DNA of 64,000 nucleotides from NCBI RefSeq assembly GCF_014648055.1, contig NZ_BMQJ01000001.1, positions 652,741 to 716,740 on the forward strand, in the 5' to 3' direction. The notes below the pieces were generated by a model. The model had not been told where the DNA came from. It saw only the letters and a program-made list of their open reading frames with translations, and did no database searches. Position 1 is the first letter of the stretch, and the number at the start of each line of letters is the position of its first letter. The DNA is from Streptosporangium pseudovulgare. Lineage in GTDB: Bacteria > Actinomycetota > Actinomycetes > Streptosporangiales > Streptosporangiaceae. Made by a program: the position numbers and the translations under genes. This document shows, piece after piece, positions 1-8,487 of this stretch.

Positions 1-1073
1 AGGTCTCCCACGGGGAGCCGGGCGGTCACCCGGACCGAACCGTCCTGCAGCGGCTCGACGCGCGGGGCCTCCTGGTCGTACTCGTCGGTGATCTCCCCGA
101 CGATCTCCTCCAGGATGTCCTCGATCGTCACCAGGCCGGCCGTCCCGCCGTACTCGTCGATCACGATGGCCTGGTGGATCCGGCGGGCCTGCATCTCCCG
201 CAGGAGCTGGTCGATCGGCTTGCTCTCGGGGACGTAGGCGGCCGGACGCATGATCGTCTCGACCTGCTCGGCGCGGCCCGCCTCGCCCGCCTCCTGCACC
301 CGGCGCACGATGTCCCTGAGATAGGCGATGCCGATGACGTCGTCCTCGTTCTCGCCGACCACCGGGATGCGGGAGAAGCCGCTGCGCAGTGCGAGCGACA
401 GGCCCTGGTGCAGGGTCTTGCCGCGCTCGATGAACACCATGTCGGTGCGGGGCACCATGACCTCGCGGACGATGGTGTCGCCGAGCTCGAAGACCGAATG
501 GATCATCTCCCGCTCGTCCGGCTCGATGACCCTGCGCTCCTCGGCCAGGTCGACCAGGTCGCGCAGCTCGGCCTCGGAGGTGAACGGCCCCTCCCGGAAG
601 CCCTTGCCGGGCGTCAGGGCGTTGCCCAGCAGGATGAGCAGCTTGGGCAGCGGGCCGAAGATCCGGGTGAGGCCGTACACCGGGGAGGCGCTGGCCAGCG
701 CGACCGGCTCGGCGTGCTGGCGGCCCAGCGTGCGCGGGGAGACGCCGACGATGACGTAGCTGACGACGATCATGATCGCCGCGGCGGCGGTGTAGGCCCA
801 GCCCTGGTCGCCGAGCCAGTCGATGCACAGCAGCGTGACGATCACCGTGGCGATCATCTCGCAGCTCAGCCGGATCAGGAGCAGCAGGTTGAGGTAGCGG
901 GGCGGGTCGGCGACGATCTCCTGCAGCCGCGCGGAGCCCCGGCGCCCCTCGCGGACGAACTCCTCGGCCCGGACCCGCGAGATGCGCGTCAGCGCCGTCT
1001 CCGCGCTGGCTATCAGGCCGGCGACCACGACCAGGACGACCGCCGAGAACAACCACCCATTGGCACCGTTCAC
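1..1073 (-). CDS. CNNM/CorC-HlyC family transporter with CBS pair (partial)
   Basis: Reads leftwards and runs off the window, so the C-terminus is missing. The GTG start at 1073 overlaps the ybeY stop (GTGA), so the two are translationally coupled. The first ~130 residues hold hydrophobic helices of a CNNM (DUF21) domain: an N-terminal segment rich in V/A, a helix with [17 protein letters not shown] and another with [22 protein letters not shown] pair follows, with [14 protein letters not shown] and later [11 protein letters not shown] plus [20 protein letters not shown], the family hallmark. The part beyond position 1 should hold the CorC/HlyC C-terminal domain. Such proteins are linked to Mg2+/Co2+ export; the substrate here is not shown. 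In many actinobacteria era or a cytidine deaminase follows. Confidence 0.9.
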   Translation of the reverse strand, partial: MNGANGWLFSAVVLVVVAGLIASAETALTRISRVRAEEFVREGRRGSARLQEIVADPPRYLNLLLLIRLSCEMIATVIVTLLCIDWLGDQGWAYTAAAAIMIVVSYVIVGVSPRTLGRQHAEPVALASASPVYGLTRIFGPLPKLLILLGNALTPGKGFREGPFTSEAELRDLVDLAEERRVIEPDEREMIHSVFELGDTIVREVMVPRTDMVFIERGKTLHQGLSLALRSGFSRIPVVGENEDDVIGIAYLRDIVRRVQEAGEAGRAEQVETIMRPAAYVPESKPIDQLLREMQARRIHQAIVIDEYGGTAGLVTIEDILEEIVGEITDEYDQEAPRVEPLQDGSVRVTARLPVGD

Positions 1074-1552
1074 CGCTGGGCGCGCACCTCCCGCCACGAT
1101 TCGAGCAGTTCGGCCTGGAGGCCGAACATCTCCTTGTGCTCCTCCGGCTCGGCATGGTCGTAGCCGAGCAGGTGGAGGATGCCGTGGGTGCACAGCAGCT
1201 CCAGCTCGGCCTCGGTGCCGTGTCCCGCCTCGGCCCCCTGCCTGGCGGCGACCTGCGGGCACAGCACCACGTCACCGAGGAGGGCAGGGTCGGCGGGGGA
1301 GTCGCCCTCCTGCCGGGCGCCGCTGCCGCCGCCGGGCCGCAGCTCGTCCATCGGGAAGGACAGCACGTCCGTCGGGCCGGGCTCCCCCATCCACTGCTCG
1401 TGCAGAACCGCCATGGCCTCTTCGTCGACGATGAGGATCGACAGCTCGGCGAGCGGGTTGATGTCCATCCGCTCCAGCACATGGCCGGCCAGCGAGACGA
1501 TGAGGCCCTCGTCGACCTCGACGCCGGACTCGTTGTTGACCTCGATGCTCAC
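1070..1552 (-). CDS. ybeY: Endoribonuclease YbeY
   Basis: Metal-dependent endoribonuclease for 16S rRNA 3'-end maturation and ribosome quality control. The 160-residue product has the diagnostic zinc-binding motif [11 protein letters not shown] near residue 125, with three histidines, and the upstream stretch [12 protein letters not shown] typical of the family. An insert of about 20 Gly/Ser/Glu-rich residues follows that stretch. The GTG start has a GGAG ribosome-binding site 8 nt upstream. It lies 19 nt after phoH and overlaps the CNNM gene by 4 nt, the usual phoH-ybeY-CNNM order, so one transcript is expected. Confidence 0.95.
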   Translation of the reverse strand: MSIEVNNESGVEVDEGLIVSLAGHVLERMDINPLAELSILIVDEEAMAVLHEQWMGEPGPTDVLSFPMDELRPGGGSGARQEGDSPADPALLGDVVLCPQVAARQGAEAGHGTEAELELLCTHGILHLLGYDHAEPEEHKEMFGLQAELLESWREVRAQR

Positions 1553-1571
1553 CGGTCGTTCTCCACTACTT

Positions 1572-2633
1572 TCACGATCTTCCTCGGGGACGCTTGGCCA
1601 CGCCCTTGATCGGCTGCGGCGCGCTCTGCCGCTGCGACTCGTCGTAACGGCCGTAGGCGTCGACGATGTCGCTCACCAGCCTGTGCCGGACCACGTCGGC
1701 GCTGGTCAGCCTACTGAAATGAATGTCAGGGATGCCGTCGAGGATGTCCTGCACCACCCGCAGGCCGCTCTGGGTGCCGCCCGGCAGGTCGACCTGGGTG
1801 ACGTCGCCGGTGACGACGATCTTGGAGTTGAAGCCCAGGCGGGTCAGGAACATCTTCATCTGCTCGGGCGAGGTGTTCTGCGCCTCGTCCAGGATGATGT
1901 AGGCGTCGTTGAGCGTACGGCCGCGCATGTAGGCCAGCGGGGCGACCTCGATCGTGCCGGCCGCCATCAGCCGGGGGATCGACTCGGGGTCGAGCATGTC
2001 GTGCAGCGCGTCGTACAGCGGGCGCAGGTAGGGGTCGATCTTCTCGTACAGCGTGCCGGGCAGGAAGCCCAGCCGCTCCCCCGCCTCGACCGCCGGGCGG
2101 GTGAGGATGATCCGGTTGACCTTCTTCTCCTGCAGGGCCCGCACGGCCTTGGCCATCGCGAGGTAGGTCTTGCCGGTGCCCGCCGGGCCGATGCCGAAGA
2201 CGATGGTGTGCCTGTCGATCGCGTCGACGTACCGCTTCTGGTTCACCGTCTTCGGGCGGATGGTCCGGCCCCGGGAGGAGATGATGTCGAGGGAGAGCAC
2301 CTCCGCGGGGCGCTCGGAGGTCATCCGCAGCATCGCGATGCTGCGCTCCACAGCGTCCGCCGTGAGCTCGGCGCCGCCGCGGACGAGCTCGGTGAGCTCC
2401 TCGAAGAGACGCACGACGGTGCCGCTCTCCTCCGGGCTGCCGGTGATGGTGATCTCGTTGCCCCGGACGTGGATGTCGGCCCGGAAGGCTCCCTCGATGA
2501 CCCGCAACAGCTCGTCGCCCGAGCCCAGCAGGCTGACCATCGAGTGCTCGTCCGGAATCACCACCTTCGCCTGGGTGCGCCCGGGGGTCTTCGACCGCGG
2601 CGACGTTCTGTTGGAATCGTTTGTCTCGGACAT
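1572..2633 (-). CDS. phoH: PhoH-family ATPase
   Basis: Cytoplasmic P-loop NTPase of the PhoH (PhoL) family, of imprecise function, tied by gene neighbourhood to RNA maturation with YbeY. The 353-residue protein has an N-terminal KH-like part (about residues 20-125, including [13 protein letters not shown]) and a RecA/SF1-like ATPase core. Walker A is GPAGTGKTY near residue 155, Walker B is YIILDEAQN near 250, and sensor-like motif [12 protein letters not shown] follows. Length is normal for actinobacteria. About 90 nt separate it from the upstream HIT gene, so an own promoter is possible although co-transcription is likely. Confidence 0.95.
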   Translation of the reverse strand: MSETNDSNRTSPRSKTPGRTQAKVVIPDEHSMVSLLGSGDELLRVIEGAFRADIHVRGNEITITGSPEESGTVVRLFEELTELVRGGAELTADAVERSIAMLRMTSERPAEVLSLDIISSRGRTIRPKTVNQKRYVDAIDRHTIVFGIGPAGTGKTYLAMAKAVRALQEKKVNRIILTRPAVEAGERLGFLPGTLYEKIDPYLRPLYDALHDMLDPESIPRLMAAGTIEVAPLAYMRGRTLNDAYIILDEAQNTSPEQMKMFLTRLGFNSKIVVTGDVTQVDLPGGTQSGLRVVQDILDGIPDIHFSRLTSADVVRHRLVSDIVDAYGRYDESQRQSAPQPIKGVAKRPRGRS

Positions 2634-2725
2634 AGGCGGGCCTTTCGGCCTGTTCGCCTCCAGATATCGGAGTGTGACTTCTACGCCATGGTATCCGCGA
2701 TGGGCGCCGTGACGCCTCCCGGTTG

Positions 2726-3079
2726 TCAGCCGGGCGGCCAGTTCAGGTCGCGCCCGCCGACCACGTGTCCGTGCACGTGGAAGACGGTCTGACCGGCGCC
2801 GGGACCGGTGTTGAAGACCAGCCGGTAACCGGACTCGGCGATCCCCTCCTGCTCGGCGACCTCGTGGGCGGCCCTGATCACCTCGTCGGTGAGCCCGTCG
2901 TCGGCGGCGGCCAGGGCCGCGGCGGTGGGGTAATGGTCCTTCGGCACCACCAGCACGTGGGTCGGCGCCTGCGGATTCACGTCACGGAAGGCCAGCGTGC
3001 GGTCGGTCTCGTGAACGATCCGCGCGGGGATCTCCTTGGCCACGATCCTGCAGAACAGGCAGTCGGCTTCACTCACCAT
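2726..3079 (-). CDS. HIT-domain protein (HINT-type)
   Basis: Small histidine-triad nucleotide-binding hydrolase of 117 residues. The catalytic triad is visible as HVHGHVVGG at about residues 99-107, close to the C-terminus. The N-terminus has the usual DCLFCRIV motif of the HINT group, and IVHETDRTLAFRDVNPQAPTHVLVVPK is cut here as the family core. Members hydrolyse purine nucleoside phosphoramidates or related adducts; the physiological substrate is unknown. It is the first gene of the minus-strand group that continues with phoH, ybeY and the CNNM transporter. Confidence 0.93.
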   Translation of the reverse strand: MVSEADCLFCRIVAKEIPARIVHETDRTLAFRDVNPQAPTHVLVVPKDHYPTAAALAAADDGLTDEVIRAAHEVAEQEGIAESGYRLVFNTGPGAGQTVFHVHGHVVGGRDLNWPPG

Positions 3080-3141
3080 GCGGGCACCCTATCCGGTCCG
3101 GGCGTTGCCAATCGGTGATGGTCCATCCCCGGCGAAGAAAG

Positions 3142-3202
3142 ATCCACACGGATATGGTGGATGTGCGAAACTTCAACAACTACAGACCATTGCGATTCGC
3201 AC
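3142..3202. promoter_or_regulatory. Inverted repeats upstream of the sigma-factor gene
   Basis: The 157-bp gap between the divergent HIT and sigma-factor genes holds two imperfectly nested inverted repeats. ATCCAC (3142-3147) and GTGGAT (3157-3162) are 9 bp apart. GTGCGAA (3163-3169) and TTCGCAC (3196-3202) are 26 bp apart. They could be operators for a dimeric regulator or part of the sigma promoter. No certain -35/-10 pair was recognised. Low confidence. Confidence 0.3.
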
Positions 3203-3236
3203 GACATGGCCGCCGGGCCGAGGACACGACTGGGTC

Positions 3237-3842
3237 ATGCCCCCTAATGAACCGGAAGAGCGTAAACCCTCTGGGAAGGCCGAGCGTCCCACTGATGTGA
3301 CCACCGAGACCCTCGTGGCCGACAGGTCGCTCGGGGCGGTGCCCGTCGGCTGGGACGCCGACATGGCCGTGACCGCGCTCTACAGCGCGCACTATCGGTC
3401 GCTCGTGCGTCTCGCTGTTCTGCTCGTCCGCGATGTGGCAACCGCGGAGGAGGTCGTGCAGGACGCGTTCGTCGCCATCCACGGCGCCTGGCGCCGGCTG
3501 CGCGACACCGACAAGGCACTCGCCTACCTGCGCCAATCGGTCGTCAACCGATCTCGTTCGGTGCTGCGGCACCGGGCGGTCGTGGAGAAGTACGCCCCCA
3601 AGGGCATGCCGGACGCGCCGAGCGCCGAGAACGGCGCGATCGGCGAGTTCGAGCGCTCCGCCGTCATCGAGGCGCTGCGCGCCCTGCCCGCCCGGCAGCG
3701 CGAGGCACTGGTCCTGCGCTATTACGGTGACCTGTCCGAGGCACAGATCGCCGACGCGATGGGAATCAGCAAAGGCGCGGTCAAGAGCCACACGGCTCGC
3801 GGCATGGCCGCCCTACGAACCACACTGGAGCAACTGTCATGA
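3237..3842 (+). CDS. SigE-family ECF-type RNA polymerase sigma factor
   Basis: Alternative sigma factor of about 201 residues from the ATG at 3237; the frame stays open further upstream, but that part looks non-coding. Region 2 is seen in ALYSAHYRSLVRLAVLLVRD and AEEVVQDAFVAIHGAWRRL. Region 4 is seen in ALRALPARQREALVLRYYG and the helix-turn-helix SEAQIADAMGISKGAVKSH. This matches the actinobacterial SigE70 subfamily (TIGR02983), usually found beside a membrane protein. An alternative start is the ATG at 3363 (MAVTALY). The next gene overlaps by 4 nt (ATGA). Its regulon is unknown. Confidence 0.88.
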   Translation: MPPNEPEERKPSGKAERPTDVTTETLVADRSLGAVPVGWDADMAVTALYSAHYRSLVRLAVLLVRDVATAEEVVQDAFVAIHGAWRRLRDTDKALAYLRQSVVNRSRSVLRHRAVVEKYAPKGMPDAPSAENGAIGEFERSAVIEALRALPARQREALVLRYYGDLSEAQIADAMGISKGAVKSHTARGMAALRTTLEQLS

Positions 3843-4492
3843 CCGAGTCCCCCGATGAGTACGGCGAGCTGCTGCGCCGTGCCCTCAACGCGGAGGCGAA
3901 CTCGGTCGTTCCCTCCCCCGACGGACTGGAGATCATCCGGGCCCGGATCGAGCGTCGCGGGCTCCGCGGACTCCGCGGGCTGATGTGGTGGCGCGCCGGC
4001 GCCTCCGTCGCTGGAGCGGTCCTTGTCGCGGCGACCGTCGTGATGATGGTCCCCCAGCTGCGCGAGCAGGTGATCCAGGAGGTCTACAGCGGCGAGGTGA
4101 ACTTCACCCAGTCCACCGCGCCCGACATGTCGGCCACCTCACGGCCGCCGGCGAACAACGACAACCGGGTCCCGGTCGTCCCCAGGACGTCCAGCGCCCC
4201 GCCCCCGCCGGAGCCGACCGAGCGTTCCAGGAGCACGGCGCCGAGCGTGAAGGCGACCCCGACGCCCAAGGCGACCCCCACGCCTGAGCCCACCCCGTCG
4301 GACGGCTGCCCCACGACGCCCGCGGACGACACCGCGCCCGGCGACGTCTCCGAGGAGTGCCCGACCACGCCGACCGCGGCGCCCGAGCCCACCGGCCAGT
4401 CCGAGAGCCCGTGCCCGCCGTCCGGCTGCCCCCAGCCGGACGAGCAGCCCCCCACGCCGAGCGAGGGCGCGCCCACCCCGGTGAGCCACTGA
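3839..4492 (+). CDS. Pro/Thr-rich single-pass membrane protein, partner of the sigma factor
   Basis: 217 residues, translationally coupled to the sigma gene by an ATGA overlap. A short cytoplasmic N-terminus (about 45 residues, with ELLRRALNAEANSVVPSPDG) resembles the segment before the membrane in proteins paired with SigE-family sigmas. One transmembrane helix lies at about residues 50-70 (ASVAGAVLVAATVVMMV). The rest is an extracytoplasmic low-complexity tail rich in Pro, Thr, Ser and Glu, with four cysteines in CPTTP/CPPSGCPQP contexts. No zinc-binding HxxxCxxC anti-sigma motif is seen, so an anti-sigma role is inferred from position only. It could also be a sensor or cell-wall-spanning tether. 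Confidence 0.75.
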   Translation: MTESPDEYGELLRRALNAEANSVVPSPDGLEIIRARIERRGLRGLRGLMWWRAGASVAGAVLVAATVVMMVPQLREQVIQEVYSGEVNFTQSTAPDMSATSRPPANNDNRVPVVPRTSSAPPPPEPTERSRSTAPSVKATPTPKATPTPEPTPSDGCPTTPADDTAPGDVSEECPTTPTAAPEPTGQSESPCPPSGCPQPDEQPPTPSEGAPTPVSH

Positions 4493-4515
4493 CCGGCGGC
4501 GATCCGCCGCCGGTC
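4491..4515. terminator. Bidirectional hairpin between convergent genes
   Basis: GACCGGCGGC (4491-4500) pairs perfectly with GCCGCCGGTC (4506-4515) across a 5-nt loop. It sits exactly between the end of the membrane-protein gene (it includes part of the stop codon) and the end of rsmE. No U-tract is present, as is common for hairpin terminators in high-GC actinobacteria. Confidence 0.6.
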
Positions 4516-4517
4516 GC

Positions 4518-5249
4518 CTACCAGCGGCCGGTGCGCGCCTGGAGCACCGCCGCGGCCGCGACCCCGGCCGTCGAGGTGCGCAGCACCGTCGGCCCGAGCA
4601 GCACCGGCGCGGCCCCGGCGGCGCGGAAGGCGGCGATCTCCTCCTCGGAGACCCCGCCCTCGGGGCCGACGACCACCACGATGTCCCCGTCGGCGGGCAG
4701 CGGGAGGCCGGACAGCGGCGAGGCGGCCTCCTCGTGCAGCACGACGCCCAACGCCGCCGCCGACAACAGGGCGGCGACCTCGGCGGTCCTCGCCGGGTCG
4801 GTCACCTCGGGCAGGTGGAAGCGGCGCGACTGCTTGGCCGCCTCCCGCGCCGTGGACCGCCAGCGGGCCAGCGACCTGGCCGCCCGCTCCCCCTTCCACT
4901 GGGTGACGCAGCGGGCCGCGGCCCAGGGCACGATCACGTCCACCCCGGCCTCGGTCATCATCTCCACGGCCAGCTCGCCCCGGTCGCCCTTGGGCAGGCC
5001 CTGGACGACGACCAGGCGGGGACGCGGCGCGGGCACCTCGTAGCGGCGCAGCACCCGCACCCGCAGGGAGTCCTTGCCGGCGTCGTCCACCACGCACTCG
5101 GCCACCGCGCCCGCGCCGTCGGTCAGATCGAGGCGCTCCCCGGCGCGCAACCGCCGTACGGCGGCCGCGTGCCGGCCCTCCGGGCCGGCGAGAGTGAACC
5201 CCTCCCGGCCCAGGTCGGCCGGATCGGCCAGGAAGACCGGCGCCGTCAT
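4518..5249 (-). CDS. rsmE: 16S rRNA (uracil-1498-N3)-methyltransferase RsmE
   Basis: SPOUT-class methyltransferase that methylates U1498 of 16S rRNA with S-adenosylmethionine. The 243-residue product shows an N-terminal PUA-like part with GPEGRHAAAVRRLRAGE and a C-terminal trefoil-knot domain with IVVVVGPEGGVSEEE (GPEGG motif) and LGPTVLRTSTAGVAA (the LRTETA-like motif). Both are signatures of RsmE. It follows dnaJ by 75 nt on the same strand, as the third gene of the hrcA-dnaJ-rsmE group. Confidence 0.95.
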   Translation of the reverse strand: MTAPVFLADPADLGREGFTLAGPEGRHAAAVRRLRAGERLDLTDGAGAVAECVVDDAGKDSLRVRVLRRYEVPAPRPRLVVVQGLPKGDRGELAVEMMTEAGVDVIVPWAAARCVTQWKGERAARSLARWRSTAREAAKQSRRFHLPEVTDPARTAEVAALLSAAALGVVLHEEAASPLSGLPLPADGDIVVVVGPEGGVSEEEIAAFRAAGAAPVLLGPTVLRTSTAGVAAAAVLQARTGRW

Positions 5250-5324
5250 GCGGCGGCGGGGACGCCGCGGCGGACCCGGGAGGCGCCGCCCGCGCCCCGC
5301 CGGGGAGCGCCGGCGGCCGCCGGG

Positions 5325-6467
5325 TCAGCGGCCATTGAAGGCGTCCCGCAGGCGGGAGAAGAAGCCCTGCTGGCCCGGGGCGAACTTGCCGGGCGGGCGC
5401 TCCTCGCCGCGCAGCCTGGCCAGCTCGCGCAGCAGCTCCTCCTGGGCGGGGTCGAGCTTGGCGGGGGTCTCGACGTTGACGTGGACCAGCAGGTCGCCGC
5501 GGCCGGTCTCGTTGAGCCGCTGGACGCCGCGGCCGTAGAGCGGGATCGTCTGGCCGGACTGGGTGCCGGGCCGGATGTCCAGCTCCTCGTTGCCGTCGAG
5601 GGTCTCCATGACCAGGATGGTGCCGAGCGCGGCGGCGGTCATCGGGATCTGCACGGTGCAGTGCAGGTCGTCGCCCCGCCGCTCGAAGACATCGTGCGGG
5701 CGCTCGACGATCTCCAGGAACAGGTCGCCGGGCGGGCCGCCGCCGGGGCCGACCTCACCCTCGCCGGCGAGCTGGATGTGGGTGCCGTCCTCCACTCCCG
5801 CGGGGATGCGGACCTTGATGGTCCGCCGGGTGCGGACCCGGCCGTCGCCGGAGCACTCCTGGCAGGGGTTACGGATGATCGAGCCGAACCCGCCGCACTG
5901 GGGGCAGGGCCGGGACGTCATGACCTGGCCGAGGAAGGACCTGGTGACCTGGGAGACCTCACCGCGGCCGTGGCACATGTCGCAGGTGTCGGGGTGGGTG
6001 CCGGGCGCGGCGCCCGCACCCGAGCAGACCTCGCAGAGCACGGCGGTGTCGACGACCAGCTCGCGGGTGGTTCCGAAGGCCGCCTCGCGCAGGTCCAGCT
6101 CCACCCGGATGGTGGCGTTGCGGCCCCGGCGGGCGCGTGAGCGCGGCCCGCGACCGCCGCCGCCGGCCGCCGCGCCGAAGAAGGCGTCCATGATGTCGCT
6201 GAACGGGAAGCCCGCGCCGAAGCCCCCGGCGCCCGCGCCCCCGCCGGGAGCGAACGGGTCGGCACCCATGTCGTACATCTGCCGCTTGCTGGGATCGGAC
6301 AGGACCTCGTAGGCCTGCGTGATCTCCTTGAACCTCTCCTGCGTCTCAGGATCGGGGTTCACGTCGGGGTGCAGCTCGCGCGCCAGCCTGCGGTAGGCCT
6401 TCTTGATCTCCTCCGCACTGGCGTCACGGCGTACCCCGAGGGTGCCGTAGTAGTCGCTCTTAGCCAC
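5325..6467 (-). CDS. dnaJ: Molecular chaperone DnaJ (second actinobacterial copy, DnaJ2 type)
   Basis: Hsp40 co-chaperone of 380 residues that stimulates DnaK ATPase. The J domain (residues 1-70) carries [12 protein letters not shown] with the HPD triad. A Gly/Phe-rich linker follows ([20 protein letters not shown]). The zinc-finger region has four CxxCxGxG repeats: [27 protein letters not shown] and CQECSGDGR. The C-terminal substrate domain includes [22 protein letters not shown]. The start is GTG, 12 nt after the hrcA stop, so it should be under CIRCE/HrcA control. That places it as the dnaJ2-type gene, distinct from a dnaK-grpE-dnaJ operon copy elsewhere. Confidence 0.97.
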   Translation of the reverse strand: MAKSDYYGTLGVRRDASAEEIKKAYRRLARELHPDVNPDPETQERFKEITQAYEVLSDPSKRQMYDMGADPFAPGGGAGAGGFGAGFPFSDIMDAFFGAAAGGGGRGPRSRARRGRNATIRVELDLREAAFGTTRELVVDTAVLCEVCSGAGAAPGTHPDTCDMCHGRGEVSQVTRSFLGQVMTSRPCPQCGGFGSIIRNPCQECSGDGRVRTRRTIKVRIPAGVEDGTHIQLAGEGEVGPGGGPPGDLFLEIVERPHDVFERRGDDLHCTVQIPMTAAALGTILVMETLDGNEELDIRPGTQSGQTIPLYGRGVQRLNETGRGDLLVHVNVETPAKLDPAQEELLRELARLRGEERPPGKFAPGQQGFFSRLRDAFNGR

Positions 6468-6479
6468 TTAGTTGACCTC

Positions 6480-7493
6480 TTAGGATGCAGCCAGGATCTG
6501 GCTGACGTAGCGTGCCACCGCGCGCACCGCGCCCATCGTGACCGGGTAGTCCATTCGCGTCGGGCCCAGCACGCCGAGCCTGGCCAGTTGCTTGTCCCCC
6601 GAACCGTACCCGGCGACGACGATGGACGTGCCCTGGAGACCGGTGTAGGGGTTCTCCGAGCCGATCCGCACCGTCAGCGCCGACAGGTCCGAGGTCTCTC
6701 CGAGCAGGCGCATCAGCACGACCTGCTCCTCCAGGGCCTCCAGCACGTCGCGGAGGCCGACGCTGAGGTCGGCTCCCGCGAGGTTGGCCGCCCCGGCGAA
6801 GACGATCTTCTCATCGTGCCGCTCGACCAGCGACTCCAGCAGCACCGACAGGATCGTGGCGGCGAGCGGGCGGTCCTCGGTCGGCAGCCGCGAGGGCAGA
6901 TCGGCCACCCTGTCGGGGACCTCGGTCAGCCCGCAGCCGTCGAGGGAGGCGTTGAGCGTCGCGCGCAGGTGCGCGACGCGGGTCTCGTCGACCACCTCGG
7001 GCAGCTCGACGACGCGCTGCTCGACCCGGCCGGTGTTGGTGATGAGGACGAACATCAGCCGGCGCTCGCTCAGCGGGACCAGCTCGACGTGCCGGACCGT
7101 GGAGTGCGTCAGCGTGGGGTACTGCACCACGGCGACCTGGCGGGTGAGCTGCGCCAGCAGCCGCACCGTGCGGGTCACGACGTCGTCGATGTCCACCGCG
7201 CCGGCGAGGAAGCTCTCGATCGCCCTTCGCTCCGCGCCCGACAGCGGCTTGACCTGGGAGAGCCGGTCGACGAACAGCCGGTAGCCCTTGTCGGTGGGCA
7301 CCCGCCCCGCGCTGGTGTGCGGCTGGGCGATGTATCCCTGCTCCTCCAGCACCGCCATGTCGTTGCGGATGGTGGCGGGCGAGACGCCGAGATTGTGCCG
7401 CTCGGCGAGCGCCTTCGACCCCACCGGCTCGTTGGTGGACACGTAGTCCTCGACGATGGCCCGAAGCACCGCAAGCCTGCGGTCATCGACCAA
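6480..7493 (-). CDS. hrcA: Heat-inducible transcription repressor HrcA
   Basis: Represses class I heat-shock genes by binding CIRCE. 337 residues from a TTG start at 7493, chosen because AAGGAGG lies 8 nt upstream and the product then begins [19 protein letters not shown], as in other HrcA proteins; the open frame extends further but crosses the CIRCE element. The N-terminal winged helix has [19 protein letters not shown]. The C-terminal part includes [18 protein letters not shown] and [18 protein letters not shown], the conserved HrcA ending. It is followed after 12 nt by dnaJ and then rsmE. Confidence 0.96.
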   Translation of the reverse strand: MVDDRRLAVLRAIVEDYVSTNEPVGSKALAERHNLGVSPATIRNDMAVLEEQGYIAQPHTSAGRVPTDKGYRLFVDRLSQVKPLSGAERRAIESFLAGAVDIDDVVTRTVRLLAQLTRQVAVVQYPTLTHSTVRHVELVPLSERRLMFVLITNTGRVEQRVVELPEVVDETRVAHLRATLNASLDGCGLTEVPDRVADLPSRLPTEDRPLAATILSVLLESLVERHDEKIVFAGAANLAGADLSVGLRDVLEALEEQVVLMRLLGETSDLSALTVRIGSENPYTGLQGTSIVVAGYGSGDKQLARLGVLGPTRMDYPVTMGAVRAVARYVSQILAAS

Positions 7494-7536
7494 CGTGCTC
7501 ACCTCCTTGCCCTGCGCCGAACCGGGAACGCGGAGT

Positions 7537-7563
7537 CTGGCACTCTGTGTTCCCGAGTGCCAA
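7537..7563. promoter_or_regulatory. CIRCE operator (HrcA-binding site)
   Basis: Inverted repeat CTGGCACTC (7537-7545) and GAGTGCCAA (7555-7563) with the canonical 9-bp spacer, matching consensus TTAGCACTC-N9-GAGTGCTAA with few changes. It lies 44 bp upstream of the hrcA TTG start. A possible minus-strand -10 (TACACT, 7568-7563) abuts it. HrcA bound here would repress hrcA-dnaJ-rsmE. Confidence 0.93.
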
Positions 7564-7653
7564 GTGTACGGCTCTTGCCGACGGGGTGCGATAAGGCGAC
7601 GGCCCTTTGCTAGCGTCCCCTTGATCGGCGAGGTGCGAGGAGGTGCGGCCGGC

Positions 7654-8469
7654 GTGTACGAGCGCGACGTGCTGGCGGGTGACTGGCGGCGTCCGGGCAG
7701 GGGGACGATCCCGCAGGTCCCCGCCGAGATCGACCTGGTCGTGGAGGACGCCGACGGCGGCTTCTGCGGCGCCGTGGTGGCCTGCGACAAGGAGGCCGTC
7801 ACCCTGGAGGACCGGTTCGGGCGGCGGCGCGTCTTCCCGCTGGAGCCGGCCGCGTTCCTGCTGGAGGGCCGGGTCGTGACCCTGGTACGGCCGGCCGCCG
7901 CGCCCCGCGCCCCGCGGCGCAGCGCCTCCGGCTCCATCGCCGTGGAGGGCCTGCGCGCCCGGGTGGCCAGGGAGAGCCGGATCTACGTCGAGGGCGTGCA
8001 CGACGCCGCGCTGGTGGAGAAGGTCTGGGGCCACGACCTGCGCGTCGAGGGCGTGGTGGTGGAGTACCTCGAAGGGGTGGACCACCTGCCGGAGATCGTC
8101 GAGGAGTTCGGTCCGGGCCCGGAGCGCCGCCTGGGCGTGCTGGTCGACCACCTGGTCGCCGGGTCCAAGGAGAGCCGGATCGCCGACCGGGTGGCCTCGC
8201 CGTACGTGCTGGTCGTCGGGCACCCGTTCGTGGACGTCTGGCAGGCGGTCAAGCCGTCGGTGCTGGGCATCGGCGCCTGGCCGCGGGTGCCGCGCGGCGT
8301 GCCGTGGAAGGAGGGGGTCGTCGCCGCCCTGGGCTGGGACCTCGCCCCGGCCGACGCCTGGCGGCGCATCCTCGGCTCGGTCACCACCTACGCCGACCTG
8401 GAGCCGGAACTCCTCGGCCCGGTCGAGCGGCTCATCGACTTCGTGACCGTCCCGCAGGAGGACGGCTGA
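7654..8469 (+). CDS. DUF3097 family protein (Toprim-like)
   Basis: 271 residues from a GTG start with AGGAGG 10 nt upstream, giving [16 protein letters not shown] at the N-terminus. The order matches actinobacterial DUF3097 proteins: [20 protein letters not shown], then [16 protein letters not shown], then a Toprim-like core with [18 protein letters not shown] and [18 protein letters not shown], and a final [17 protein letters not shown]. The acidic residues in the VEGVHD and VDH segments suggest metal binding. The biochemical role of the family is unknown. It diverges from hrcA and converges on hemW. Confidence 0.9.
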   Translation: MYERDVLAGDWRRPGRGTIPQVPAEIDLVVEDADGGFCGAVVACDKEAVTLEDRFGRRRVFPLEPAAFLLEGRVVTLVRPAAAPRAPRRSASGSIAVEGLRARVARESRIYVEGVHDAALVEKVWGHDLRVEGVVVEYLEGVDHLPEIVEEFGPGPERRLGVLVDHLVAGSKESRIADRVASPYVLVVGHPFVDVWQAVKPSVLGIGAWPRVPRGVPWKEGVVAALGWDLAPADAWRRILGSVTTYADLEPELLGPVERLIDFVTVPQEDG

Positions 8470-8487
8470 GACCGGTGCCCGGCGCGG

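Noticed and set aside
174-1163. Long open frame opposite the CNNM and ybeY genes
   Set aside because: Antisense shadow: composition is Arg/Asp/Gly-rich without motifs, while the minus strand encodes clear CNNM and CBS domains.
3036-3236. N-terminal extension of the sigma factor (67 more residues)
   Set aside because: The region overlaps the HIT gene start and the inverted repeats and lacks sigma-family similarity; ATG 3237 is preferred.
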